Positions 14,175-25,523 of a stretch of 64,000 nucleotides of DNA are shown piece after piece; position 1 is the first letter of the stretch; every line of letters begins with the position of its first letter. Made by a program: the position numbers and the translations under genes. Under the pieces are notes generated by a model. That model worked only from the letters and a program-made list of their open reading frames with translations, searched no databases and was not told the origin of the DNA. The stretch is from Eutreptiella sp. 'Long Island Sound 2002' (lineage: Eukaryota > Euglenozoa > Euglenophyceae > Eutreptiales > Eutreptiaceae), in assembly GCA_964036045.1 (NCBI GenBank), contig OZ038384.1:53148385-53212384 (forward strand), read 5' to 3'.

Positions 14175-14800
14175 GGCGAATACGCGATTTCCCCCCCCCC
14201 CCCCACCCTGGGACAACCGGTGCACTATGAGGCAAGGTTAGGGACCCCCCCCCCCTATTTTGGGGTCGAGAAACACAAAAAAACATGTTTTAGAAGTGAA
14301 TTGGATGGGTATTACTGGGTATTTGCCCCTATAAAGGGCTAAAATGGCTAAAATTAGGGTATGACATCACTGCTGGTAGGATCCTAACTAGAGTACTAAA
14401 CATAGGTACAATTGTGGTCCAAACCCCCAATACTAGCACCAAATACCCCCAATAATAGTGTGAGGGACATGAAAATGGACAAGGATATGTTAAAAATCCT
14501 GAATTAGTATGTCATTGGGTGTATATAGGGGTGGTGTGGGTTATTTTTAGGATTTAGTGGTTATTTTTAGTACTCTGGTTAGGATCCTAGCAGCAGTGAT
14601 GTCATACCCTATTTTTAGCCTAACTTTAGCGATTTTAGCCCTTTATAGGGGCAAATACCCACTAATAACCATCCAATTCACTTCTAAGACATGTTGTTTT
14701 GTGTTTCCCGACCCCAAAATAGGGGGGGGGGTCCCTAGTCCTGTCCCAAAGTGCACCGGTTGGCCCAGGGTGGGGGGGGGGGGAAAATTGCGTATTCGCC
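14175..14800. mobile_element. Family B foldback MITE, copy 1
   Basis: A 626-bp palindrome with ends ggcgaatacgc and gcgtattcgcc. The inverted arms are about 200 bp and share the order C-run, ccccctattttggggtcg, aaacatgttttagaagtgaattgg, cctataaagggctaaaa, tatgacatcactg and ggatccta. TA flanks both ends. The design matches family C and the second family B copy at 60144. Confidence 0.85.
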
Positions 14801-14828
14801 ATATATATATATATGTATATCCTCTAAT

Positions 14829-16302
14829 CTACACCCCTCTCCCATGCCGACGTTGCTATTTGTCTAGATGCCTCACAAGGAAAGTAGGGGTGTTACTCAT
14901 GTGTGTGTTGTGGATAAGCGGAGAGGCGGACCCAATCTGCCACCTTTGCCGGGCACCTCCGAACGGTTGGCTATGCGGCCCAGGTGTGATCCGGCGGTTC
15001 GCACCGCCCCTCACCCCAATGCGGGGGAGGGTAGCATCGGCTTGGGTATTCGCAGCCGCACTGCGAACCTCAGGGGGGTGGGCTCCTGAGGCGGGCAAGG
15101 GGTTAGATTTACAACAGACACACATATATAGGGGAGGGGTTGCAAGGTTAGTGTGGACGTGTGGCCATTGAAACTCGGGTCGGTGGCTTTGGACCCCACC
15201 GCCATCAAGGTACCGCCTACACCCCATTTGCACAACCCTTCTTCCCCCTCAAACAAAAGATGATTTGGCCCCTTCGGACACTTTCTAAGCAGTTGCCAAA
15301 AAAAATGGTTGCGGACTTTTTGATGAAAGAACCTAGTGACTTTTTGATGGTTGCCATTTTCCATGGGCCAAAATGCATCACCACGGGCTCAAAATGGGCT
15401 AAAAACACTTGTTTGAGCATCCCAAATGGTCTAGGATCACTTTTGGAAAATCGCGTTTTTGACCCATTTTTGACGCATTTTTGGTCTTGAAACGGCCCAT
15501 TTTCAAGGCATTTTGGGATTTTCCGTGGCCCAAAACGCACCACCACGGGCTCAAAACGGGCCAAAAACACGTGTTTGAGCATCCCAAGTGGTCCGGGAAC
15601 AACTTTGGAAAAAATGATTTTTTTCGCCCCGGGGACCCTGGTGGACCCACCGTTGGCCCCCACTGTGCGTGGGCTGGCCGGCCCTCCGGCTGCACCAAGT
15701 GACCACTGGTACGGGGGTCTACGTGTCTCGTTGGGCGAGTCTGAGGCTTGGAAACCACAAAATGTGGGGGGTTGCGGGTGGACTAGGTGCCCTTGGAATT
15801 CGTTTTTGAGCCACGTAGCCCAAGATACGGCCCGTTCTTGGTTTCGGGGTGCTGGTGCACATTGCGCAGTTTTTGGGACTTTTTGGCGCCTTTTTGGGCC
15901 GTTTCTCGGACATATCGTGGAGTTAGAGGGCACCGAAGGTCCCTTGGTCACGAGAAAGGCAAGCCGCACGTGCAGTGTAGCAGCCGTTTGCCTTCGTTTG
16001 GCTGTTTTGAACCCTTACTAGGGCTGTTTTGGGCGAAAAATGGCTGTTTTTGGCCCAAAACTGCGCAGTTTTGGGAGGGCACCTCCCGACTTGGCGCCCC
16101 CGCCCCGGGCCGCCAGCGGTGAGTTTTTGGCTCAAAAATTGGATTTGGCAAGGCCACCACCTAGGCTGTAGGATGGCTAAAGTAGAGTTAGGCCCGAGGC
16201 GATGGGAAGGTGCAATGGCTGAAACGCCACGGAGACGTGTTGCTTGTTGCTTGTTGTTGTTGTTGCTTGTTGTTAGCTAAATTTAAGGGGAGAGGGGTGT
16301 AG
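14829..16302 (+). mobile_element. Family A TIR element carrying about 0.5 kb of foreign sequence
   Basis: TIRs at 14829-14843 and 16288-16302, both next to TA. From about 15360 rightwards it matches other family A copies and has two tandem units. 14844-15350 does not match other copies in this window. It may be captured sequence or a diverged subfamily end. On the minus strand a frame covers 15217-15969. Confidence 0.7.
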
Positions 16303-16898
<596 letters not shown>

Positions 16899-16921
16899 AT
16901 AGTCATAGTCATAACCACTTA

Positions 16922-18313
16922 TCATGCCGTCTGCTGGAGTTACCGGGCATCTCGCGCCGACAGGTGGTTCCTGCCTCGCTCGATCCCGTGGGTCCCAGGG
17001 CTGCCTGAGGTGGCCCACAGCATGACGGAGGACCCAGAGGACCGGGGATACCAGCCAACCAGGCTTTGGGGGCAGTGGCAACTGCATTGCGTTAGCATTA
17101 GCAACGGCGACGGGCGCTGGCCCGTTTATTCGCCGGGAGTAAGGGGGCAAGGCACAGCAACGCAGCAGCATCGCGACAAGCAGAAAGCAAGGGCTTCTCT
17201 GTCCGGCGCAAAGCGGCAACCAAGGAACAAAGCAGCACGCATGCGGCGAAACGAATGCGGACCCTCCGTCGTTCGCGTACCCCCGCCACCGTGGAGACGT
17301 CCATCACCCGTGACCCCATGGAATCCATTGCCGTCTGCGTACTCGTAATTGCCCACCACCCCTGACTCCAGGTATCCCTTTGTCAGCACGCAATAGCCCG
17401 TATATGCATAGCCAGGATTTCTGGGAGGCTCCAGCCTAGCCTGGCCCTCAGCTTTCATCGCCCCCATGTCCCCACAATGTACGCCGCCGACCCACTGCAC
17501 CAGTCCCCTAGGATAGTACAAAAACACGGTATTAACTCCACGTCCCCGCGGCCCTGAGCTGCTCCCACACCCCAAATAAATACCATGCTGGCACTCCATG
17601 TCAGGGGCCAGCACCCAATCAGCTTCGAGGCATCCACTTGCCCACGAATAATATAACTTGACGGTCTACAGGGGGGGACGCCGGCCGCTACGCGACGGGA
17701 GTGGCGCAACCCGTGAATATCGCTGGCTGGGATTCGGGCTGGTGGGTGCCGTAGCTTGGTTATCGACCCCCTGTAGGGGTACCCACCAGAGGCTCGCCCC
17801 GGGCTGTGGTAACCAGGTGCACCTCATCTGGCCCACATACAATGCCCTGGCGCCTACCCTTGACCCTTACCTGCACTGTTTGGCCAGCTCCCGTGGTTGC
17901 GCCTCTTCCGCCACTGCAGCGGCCAGGCCGCAGGTTCGGCCCCCACCGACGACGTGGCGAGCCTACTTATAGCATTGGCCCGCGCGCCACCCCCCGGACC
18001 ACTCAGCACGCCGCTCCTTCTCCCTCCTCGCCTCTAGCCGACCGGACTGGCGCCCCCCAGGGGTTAGCCGTTACAATGGTGAGGCGACCGCATACTCTTC
18101 GCTACGACGCCACGCAGTACCGTCGTTGCCACGCCGGTGCCACATGCGAGCCGCCACGACACGCACCACCGCAACCACAAGGCCAAGGTCAGAGGTTAGA
18201 CTATGTACATGCCCGCAGGCACGGTCCCTCTAGTTTGTTAACGGGGCCAGGGGATGCCCCCACGCTCCCCCTGAGTTGTTAGAGGGGTCAGGGGGACACC
18301 CCAGTACCGCCAT
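16922..18313 (-). CDS. Family E ORF5: unknown, needs TAA/TAG as sense
   Basis: From the ATG at 18313 one frame runs 464 codons to TGA at 16922, only about 10 bases from the ATGACT tail. Seven TAA/TAG triplets lie inside (18230, 18071, 17963, 17867, 17666, 17126, 16940) and no TGA. The middle (17350-17800) reads like ordinary protein rich in Tyr, Gly and Trp. The truncated sibling at 60697-61056 keeps this frame over its last 0.3 kb and has CAA where this copy has TAA (17126), and TAG where this copy has CAG (16931). With the standard code this would be a noncoding 3' region. Confidence 0.45.
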
Positions 18314-19010
18314 GCATCCCCGCAGCTCCCCCACTGTACGGTTCCCCAGTACCGCCGCGTACCCCCACCGTACGGACCCCAGTACTGCCGCGTATACCCC
18401 CAAGACGCCAGTACACCGTCACCTTGAACTCCACGTGCCCCTCGTGAGTGCTCCTCCCAGGCTGCCACGCCGTCTCCAGGACGCCCGCCATACTGTCCAC
18501 CTGACGACCTCGCCGTCATATCCTTCTACGCACACATCTTCGCTTCGTCGCCGCCCCTGGGGCCTGCAGGCTGTCCCCGCAACCCCGTGTAACACTCCCA
18601 GGGGGCGCCGTAACGCCGTAACCCCCAGACAACTCCGTGCACCCCCGGTGTACCCCGAGCAACCACTCCCGTAACTGCCGTAGCCGGGCCGCCAGTAGTG
18701 ACCCCGGTGCCATGGGAATACCCTACAGGGGTTTGGGCCTTATTACCCTGGTCAGGACGACCCATGACACCTCACTGTTGTATGCGGCGACCCGGGGCAG
18801 GCGGGTGAAGCATCCCTGTCTGACCCTCATGCACGGGGGCAGTACGGCTCACCATCAGGCCGGCACGACCTTTCACATCGCGTTGGCCGTCATACGCCGC
18901 CTGCCAGTACCGCACAATCAGGCCATGAGGGCACTGCTTCTCAGGCGCTACCCCCTCCGCTGCGTCGAGCGTAGGGACGGTAGCAGGTGCACCCACAATT
19001 CCCAACCCCA

Positions 19011-20654
19011 TCAATCAGCATCACCCCCGGCCCCCACCACGCCGTCACCATTTCCTCCGTGATGCCACAACCAGAGTATCCGCGAGTCGCCCTCCAGAGC
19101 CGCCCACCACAGCATCAGGGGCACGGCCGCCGACGGCGCTCCGGGGCACCGTACCCCTTCCACTCGGACGCTCTTCAGGTCACCCTGGATTGTCTTCCAG
19201 GCACTTGAGGACATCTGTCCAGAGTGCCGCAGTGCCCACCTCGCCTTAGGCCACCCCCTATCGGCACGCTCCTTACATGTCCCGCATAGTGGGACGGAGG
19301 CACACTGAACAACCCAAACTGACGCCGTTTCCCTGCACCCGTGGCATCGCTGCGGAAGCACAGACCGCGACGGAACGCAGCTACCATCACAACACTGCGA
19401 CCATAGGTCCTGCCATACATCGCAGCATGCGTCCTGGAGTCCGAGCAAAGCACCCGCCAGCGTGCGTGCTGTGGCACAACTGAGGAGGCTGCGCCTCGCT
19501 TCCTCCCACGTGGACACCGGGCGGAGTATCGGTCGCCCGTCGGGCATCACTGGCAGGCTCTCAAGCAGCCGGGGCCACTGCGCAACTTTGGGGCTGTGTG
19601 TGCCATGCGCCAGGAGCTCCCAACCGTAGTCCCGTAAGACCTCCCCGATGACATTAACCCCGTCCTGCTCCGGGCCCCTGGCGGATGCCAGATACAAGCG
19701 TTGTCCTCCCGCCCGAGCCTCAATGACCGCCGCGAGGCCCAGGGTGTCAAGGGTGTGACGGGCATCGGCAGCCACGTGGTCGTCCCTCTCTGGCAGAGAG
19801 AACATGGCCTCCGTGACGTGACCTTGCGCGTCGTCGCCCTGTACCTGTGCCAGCTGCTTGGAGCCGACTAACACTGCCATGGACCGCTGCTCCGTGACCG
19901 CTGTTATGGCTCGTCGCAGCTGCCGGTCATACAGCCACAACGTACCCACGTCAAGTACGACAGCCACCGCCAGGATTGGGAGACTGCACAGAGGTTGCTG
20001 AAGGACCGGCAGCACCTCTCGAGGCCAGCCCATGACGTTCCCCACAGCTGGATGGTTGGCGTACACCTGGAGCCAGGGATCACTTTGGCCGTCAGGGCTT
20101 CTCACCATGGTACCACGCACCAGGGCCCACGATTGCGCCGACACCACGCGGGACCACTCCCTGAATGTCGTGATGTCCCGTGCCACCCAGGAACTGATCC
20201 ACTGGCTGAAGGCGTGCGCCACCGCCGCCATCCAGTGAGGGAACAAGGACATGGCCTCTTCTTGCGCAATGCACGACCGTGGCACCAGCAGTGCGTGCAG
20301 CGGTGCCCTCTGAAAGGTTGCCCGCAGGTCGCCGGGAAGGCCGGCAAACGGGTTCCACGGCGGACGCTGCTGGATCCTCCCTGCCGGCGGGCAGAAGGGT
20401 CTGTCACCTCGCAGGAACACGTATACCGCCCTCCTTCGATCTTGCATCGGCAGCTGCATGATCTGGGTGAGCCGATGGTTCCTGCGGGCATACACATCTT
20501 CCCCGATCTGGACCATGTCCTCCACAAAGAGCCTGGCCTTGGCAGGGCCCCGGGACGACGCCGCTCGCACCGCAGCGAACTGCCGCTTTAGACACAAAAG
20601 ATACAGGGGTGGGCCGGTATTGCCATACGCGTGAGCTTCTGTCTCCACCGTCAC
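19011..20654 (-). CDS. Family E ORF4: unknown protein with a C-terminal Cys cluster
   Basis: The frame opens in overlap with the ORF3 stop (ATGTGACGG) and closes on TGA at 19011. The first ATG is at 20516, so the start could be the GTG at 20654 or that ATG. I recognise no enzyme. A late pair of CxxC-type motifs (CHGCRETA and CGTCKERA, near 19320-19260) could bind zinc. The overlap with ORF3 and the same strand suggest translation from one long RNA. No internal TAA or TAG. Confidence 0.5.
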   Translation of the reverse strand: MTVETEAHAYGNTGPPLYLLCLKRQFAAVRAASSRGPAKARLFVEDMVQIGEDVYARRNHRLTQIMQLPMQDRRRAVYVFLRGDRPFCPPAGRIQQRPPWNPFAGLPGDLRATFQRAPLHALLVPRSCIAQEEAMSLFPHWMAAVAHAFSQWISSWVARDITTFREWSRVVSAQSWALVRGTMVRSPDGQSDPWLQVYANHPAVGNVMGWPREVLPVLQQPLCSLPILAVAVVLDVGTLWLYDRQLRRAITAVTEQRSMAVLVGSKQLAQVQGDDAQGHVTEAMFSLPERDDHVAADARHTLDTLGLAAVIEARAGGQRLYLASARGPEQDGVNVIGEVLRDYGWELLAHGTHSPKVAQWPRLLESLPVMPDGRPILRPVSTWEEARRSLLSCATARTLAGALLGLQDACCDVWQDLWSQCCDGSCVPSRSVLPQRCHGCRETASVWVVQCASVPLCGTCKERADRGWPKARWALRHSGQMSSSAWKTIQGDLKSVRVEGVRCPGAPSAAVPLMLWWAALEGDSRILWLWHHGGNGDGVVGAGGDAD

Positions 20655-21934
20655 ATGACCTGCATGCTGGACAAGCGACCGTCACGTGCCCGCAGCATAT
20701 TTCTGTGCGTTGGGCCGTGGTGTACGGCTCCGAGGGGCACCGCCTCGCAAGCGCCAGCCAGTGGCGTGTGCGCCCTGGTGCGTGCCGCTAGCGAACGCCA
20801 CTCCATCTCCCGGACTTGCTGAAGGGCTTGCATGGACGGTACACGCGGCTGGAGCTCTCCATTATCCCCCGGCACCAAGAGGATGGCGTGCTCCTTTGGC
20901 AGGACGAGATGGATAGGCGGGGCCCTTGCACGGGCCGCGGCAGAGTCCGGTGCCTCGAGCGGGACTGCCGCCAAGTGCGAGCTCTGCTTCACCACCCAGT
21001 GGTGCGGCCCCCCAACTCGGCGTGGCAGCCGCCGCAGCCCCTCCACTATCCAGCTCAGTGCGTGCTGATTGACCGGATGTGATGTCGGCCCCTTGATGAC
21101 ACGGTACAGGGCCTCCTGCGCCCTGCGGAGATGCGCTCCTATGACGGACGCATCCACCACGTGCACCGTGCACGCTGACGGGGGCGTGTGCAACAGGTAC
21201 GCCGCCGCGCCGATGATCTCTGCCTCCGGGACCGTGCCGTAGATGGCACCCGTCCACGTGGGGATTCCGTGGCTGGCCACCGCCACGTTTGTGGCGTCGT
21301 CTCCCTGGGGCGACGCGTTAGACGATGTGACTTTAGTCGCCACCAGCACCCAGCAGTACCGGTGGGTTTCCAGCCACGCCACGTCGGAGTGGGGGCTCTG
21401 CACCACCTTTCCTAGGGACGCCGCACTGGAGGCCGTGAGCTCCGGGGACAGGACCACCCTCGGCCGATATACCGCATGTGGTCTCCAGGCCAGGTGACAT
21501 CTACAGACTGACTTTATGGCGTCCAGGGCGGTGGTATACTCCGCCCCCCTAACTGTTGCGGAGCAGGAGGGCTGGTACACCACCACAGACCCCTGTTCCA
21601 CCGCGCCGCCATCACGCAACGACGTGACGGCGACGTGCGGATCGTGTGGCACGTTGGACATCCGGACCACCTCCGGGACCGAGTACTCATCCGGATCCGG
21701 GATAGGGCCTGCTGGCAGCAGAAGGACAATTGCCCACTCGCTGCACCCGTGCACCGCCGCGCATGCCCTGGAAAACGCTGGCCGCCCGTGTACAACCCAC
21801 AGTGGTGGCGGGCTTATGCCGCCCCCGGCGTGAGGAGTGAGTAGGGGGACGGACGCCGGATCGTCTTGCTGCTGGTAACCCTCAAAGACGTCCCCCAATA
21901 GAAACAGGAGGGCGGCTAGCGGGACGAACGGCAT
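20651..21934 (-). CDS. Family E ORF3: probable RNase H-like protein
   Basis: The ATG at 21934 lies inside the end of ORF2 in another frame, and TGA closes the frame at 20651. The middle shows a weak RNase H pattern: AEIIGAAAYLL as the Glu helix, VHVVDAS as the second Asp strand, and a late HHWVVKQSSH followed by PDSAAARA as a possible fourth acidic site. The first Asp is not clear. An RNase H after the RT would suit removal of the RNA template during insertion. The N-terminal third is unrecognised. No TAA/TAG lies inside. The assignment is by motif order only. Confidence 0.5.
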   Translation of the reverse strand: MPFVPLAALLFLLGDVFEGYQQQDDPASVPLLTPHAGGGISPPPLWVVHGRPAFSRACAAVHGCSEWAIVLLLPAGPIPDPDEYSVPEVVRMSNVPHDPHVAVTSLRDGGAVEQGSVVVYQPSCSATVRGAEYTTALDAIKSVCRCHLAWRPHAVYRPRVVLSPELTASSAASLGKVVQSPHSDVAWLETHRYCWVLVATKVTSSNASPQGDDATNVAVASHGIPTWTGAIYGTVPEAEIIGAAAYLLHTPPSACTVHVVDASVIGAHLRRAQEALYRVIKGPTSHPVNQHALSWIVEGLRRLPRRVGGPHHWVVKQSSHLAAVPLEAPDSAAARARAPPIHLVLPKEHAILLVPGDNGELQPRVPSMQALQQVREMEWRSLAARTRAHTPLAGACEAVPLGAVHHGPTHRNMLRARDGRLSSMQVM

Positions 21935-24900
21935 GGACAGCCCCGGGTTGGCTGGGTCCCATCCTTCCTCCCTGTATCCGCCCACCACATACACGTCCCC
22001 CGCAGTGGACTGTTTATTGCGTTTTGCTGGCCTTCTTTCGGCGCACCAGGTGTATTAGCCGGTGAGTCAACGGACTAGGCAGCTGCGGCCGGAAGACGTC
22101 GCGGAGCCCCGTGAACCACCCGTGGTCCAGCTGATGGGGCCCTACTCCTGCGTGCGGAAGGTGCAGGTGGTCCTCATGACATTCCTGAAGCTGGACAGCC
22201 CAGTGCCCAGGCGCAGGACAGGGGAGCCGCGCATGCAGGAGGTCATTTGCGGGATCAGTCAGGGACTGTACCGTCGCATCCGTGCGGGGCCCCGAGAGAA
22301 CGCAGATGTCTCTACCCTTGAAGGAATAGGATTGGGACACCCACTTCCGCCCCGCCCACTGCACTTGCGGCAGATGGGCGTGTACACACGAGTACACCGA
22401 CGATGGCATGAGAAGTCCTACGCGCATCGTTCCCATCGCCCGGAGTACCCTGTCCACCCACGTATTGCCAGCGTGCGTGGCGAATGACGCAGAGGGCACC
22501 ATGAACTGCCCGCACACTCCGTACTGCACGTGCATGTCCCGGAGCATGGCCCGCAGCTCATCCCGGACTGTCGTCGACCTGTGGTGGGTGAGTTGAGCCA
22601 TGGTCGCCACGACGGAGTCGCGGCAGATAACCTGGACATCCGCCAACCGTAACCCATGACTCGACCGCACCGCTACGTTGGACAGGTCCTTGGGCAGCTT
22701 CTCGAATTGTAGGGCTGCAGCCTTGATGGCATTATTCAGCTTGATCACCGCCTCCGCCGTGTCGGACAGGTAGGGAGCCACGTACCGCACGATGCCTCCA
22801 ACCACAGCCGCCATCACGTCATGAGGCACCGACGCCGGCCCCAACGTGTTCTTGCACCAGCCCAGCAGAGCTTCACACCGGAGTACATGTTTCTCCTTCA
22901 TGGTCGCCATCCCCCTGGGATCGAGGCGCAGGCCCAAGTACGGTACCGTGCCCTTGGCACGTAAGCATACCCATGGGGCCGCCGTGTTCCATGGGCTCAG
23001 GCACACCATAATCGAATGGATGCGAGCAGTACTGGCATAGGCGCATTTGCCGACGTTGAGGGACATGCCCATGTCCGTGAGATACCGCGCTATCGCCGCT
23101 GCATACTCCAGGAATTGCGGCAGGGAATGCGCTATCAACAGGAGGTCATCACAGTACGCCTCCACCAGGGGTGGCACCGCATGGCGAGCATCTCCCCGCG
23201 CCTTGCAGGCGAGGCTCCGCAGGAGAGGCTCCAAGAGGAGGAGGTAGAGCACAGCGCTCTCCGCACTGCCCTGCCGCAGGCCGCTGTGGAGCCGAATGCT
23301 CGGCGTCGGGCTGTGCGCGGTGACGATGCGCACCAGAGACCCGCAGCTGAGGGTGTGGAAGAGCCTGATGAGCTCCTCCGGGACTCCCATGTGGCGCAGG
23401 AGGAGCGCCAGCGCCCCATGCGGCGCTGTGTCAAAAGCTTTTGACACATCGAAGGCCAGGACGTGGTTTTCCTCCAGCCCACGCTGCAGCCTGCGCTGGG
23501 CCAAGAACACCGGGGCAGCCGCTGTGGAGCCCGGCATGGCTCCGAACTGCCAGTCCGCAGCCAGTCCCTTGCGTGCCAGGACAGCTGTGAACCTCCGCAT
23601 GAGGGGAGTCATGAGCATTCGCATGTCTTGCTGCCCCAGCGCTATCGGCCTGTACTCGTCCACGTTGCCCGTGGCTGTGCCCTTGGGCATCAGCCAGATA
23701 ATGGCCTCGTGCCAGGACTCCGGGACGTCCGCACCCCGCAGGATTGCCCTTTACGCGTGGTGCAGGAGTCCTTGCACCGGTTCAGGCAGATGTGCTATGA
23801 GGGCAGCCGTTACCCGGTTGCACCCCGGAGCTTTGTCGTCCGCCACGGCCTGCCTCACGGCGTCTTTAAGGTCCTGCAGGGTGTAGCCCTGCACCGACCT
23901 CCATTCCCCCGGCACCCCTTTGGGAATGTGGGCCCGGACCAGCCGCTCGAAGGCCGGCAGGTTCATTGGCCGCTTGGCGTACAGCGCCTCCCAATACCTC
24001 TGGACCTCGCCAATGACGTCCGAGGCCTCCAAGAGCACCTTCTCCGACTCGCGGACGCGTACGGACCATAGGCCTGACGGGGCACGGTTCACCACGTTGA
24101 TGGCCCCCCGTATCGCCGTCCATCGGAGCTGCAGATCCGGTACCCTGCCCCGCCAATAGTCCTTGATGGACCGGCGCCTGTTGCTCCTGAGAACACCCCG
24201 CAGCTCCTCCACGCGTGTCTCTAGCTGGTGGAGCTGTTGGTCCAACGCGGCACGTAGGTCCTCCACCGAGGCGGGGGACAGGTCGGGGTCCACCCGCCAG
24301 AGGTGCTGTAGCAGGGCAGTCGCTTCCTGGGAGTGGAGTCCGGCCGCCACCGCGTCCCGTTGCCACAGCTGATGTGCGCGCCAGGCCAGGGGCTGCTGAT
24401 CCGAGAGGACCTGGGCCAAAGACGCCTCCGTCTCCGCCTGCCCGTACGGGTACTGCGGGTCCACGCCTGATGGCATGCGCACTCCCGTGACCCTGGACAC
24501 GTCATCCCGGAAGGCGTAGAGCAGGTCAAAGACCGCTTGCACCTCCGACGTGCCCATGGTGGCAGTGTCCTGGTCCGACGAGAGCCACGCCTGTAGCCGC
24601 CGATCCCCGCAGGCCTTCTACAGTACTGCCGCTGCCGCCTCACGAACCCCCGGGGAGTCCGGGCGTATGGCATGCAGCCTGCCTTGGGCGTGCGAGTAGG
24701 CCATCCTGGTGACCCTCTTTTTGCCGGCCACCGCCAGCGGGAGGTCCAGGACCACAGGGCCATGATCCGACCCCAGTGACGCTGGAGACCCCCCGGGCGC
24801 CAAGTGTGGGCGCTCACGGGCCGCCCATGGGACCAGAGGCGAGTTTAGAAGGAAGGAGTCCAGTCGGTGCCCTGCCCTCGTGGGCCTCTTGTCCTCCTCC

Positions 24901-25523
24901 CGTTCCGGGCCCGCCCTGTGGAAACCACACTGTTCCCACAGGGCCTGGAACCTCCTCGTGGTGGGGTGCCACGGGGACTCCAGCCACACGTTGAAGTCCC
25001 CTCCGAGGAGCACGGCCCTGGTGCCACCCGCGCTCTTGGCCGCCGCGTACATGGCCACGTCAGCCCAGAAGGACGCCTTAGACGCCCAGGAGTCGCCGCC
25101 GCTACCCGGGCCGTGGACGTTGATGACCGTGAGGGTGCCACCTGCGGTCACCACATCGAGGGCCATGGCCTTGCCCGGCACGATGTCCACGATGTCTCGA
25201 ACTTCCTCCGCGGCGAACACGTCCCCCCGAAGGGCAATCAAGAGCCCGCCGCGCACCGCTGCCGCCGACGCTGCCTGGGCATCCACCCCTGGGTACGCAT
25301 GATACCCGTGATGACGCCACTGATTCTCCGAGTGCACCACACCCTGAGGGTCCTGCAGGCCGGTCTCCTGGAACAGGCCCAGGATGGCACCCTCGGCCTT
25401 CATGATGCCCGCCGCCACCGCTTCACCGTCGAGCATACCTGGGGCCACTGGTACGCCGTCCCCCCGCATCGAGCCCTGGACGTTCCAGGACACCGCCGCT
25501 CGGGTGTCGGAGGCGGGGCCCCT
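21882..25523 (-). CDS. Family E ORF2: APE endonuclease plus reverse transcriptase
   Basis: The polyprotein starts with an AP-endonuclease domain (SWNVQG near 25490, FQETG near 25370, GGDFNVW near 25000, GSDHGPV near 24760). A helical linker follows, then a reverse transcriptase with motif A AFDVSKAFDT (near 23440), motif B GLRQGSAESA (near 23260) and motif C YCDD (23145-23156). The catalytic aspartates are present. One reading frame covers all of it, interrupted only by TAG (24618), TAA (23751, inside the N-terminal part of the RT domain) and TAA (22014), and closing on TGA at 21882. No ATG precedes the endonuclease; the frame is continuous with ORF1 across one TGA, so readthrough or reinitiation is possible. 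Confidence 0.85.

Noticed and set aside
17098-17328. Alternative minus-strand frames over the family E 3' end
   Set aside because: Open but not kept to the TGA in both E copies as the ORF5 frame is; left out in favour of ORF5, with low confidence.
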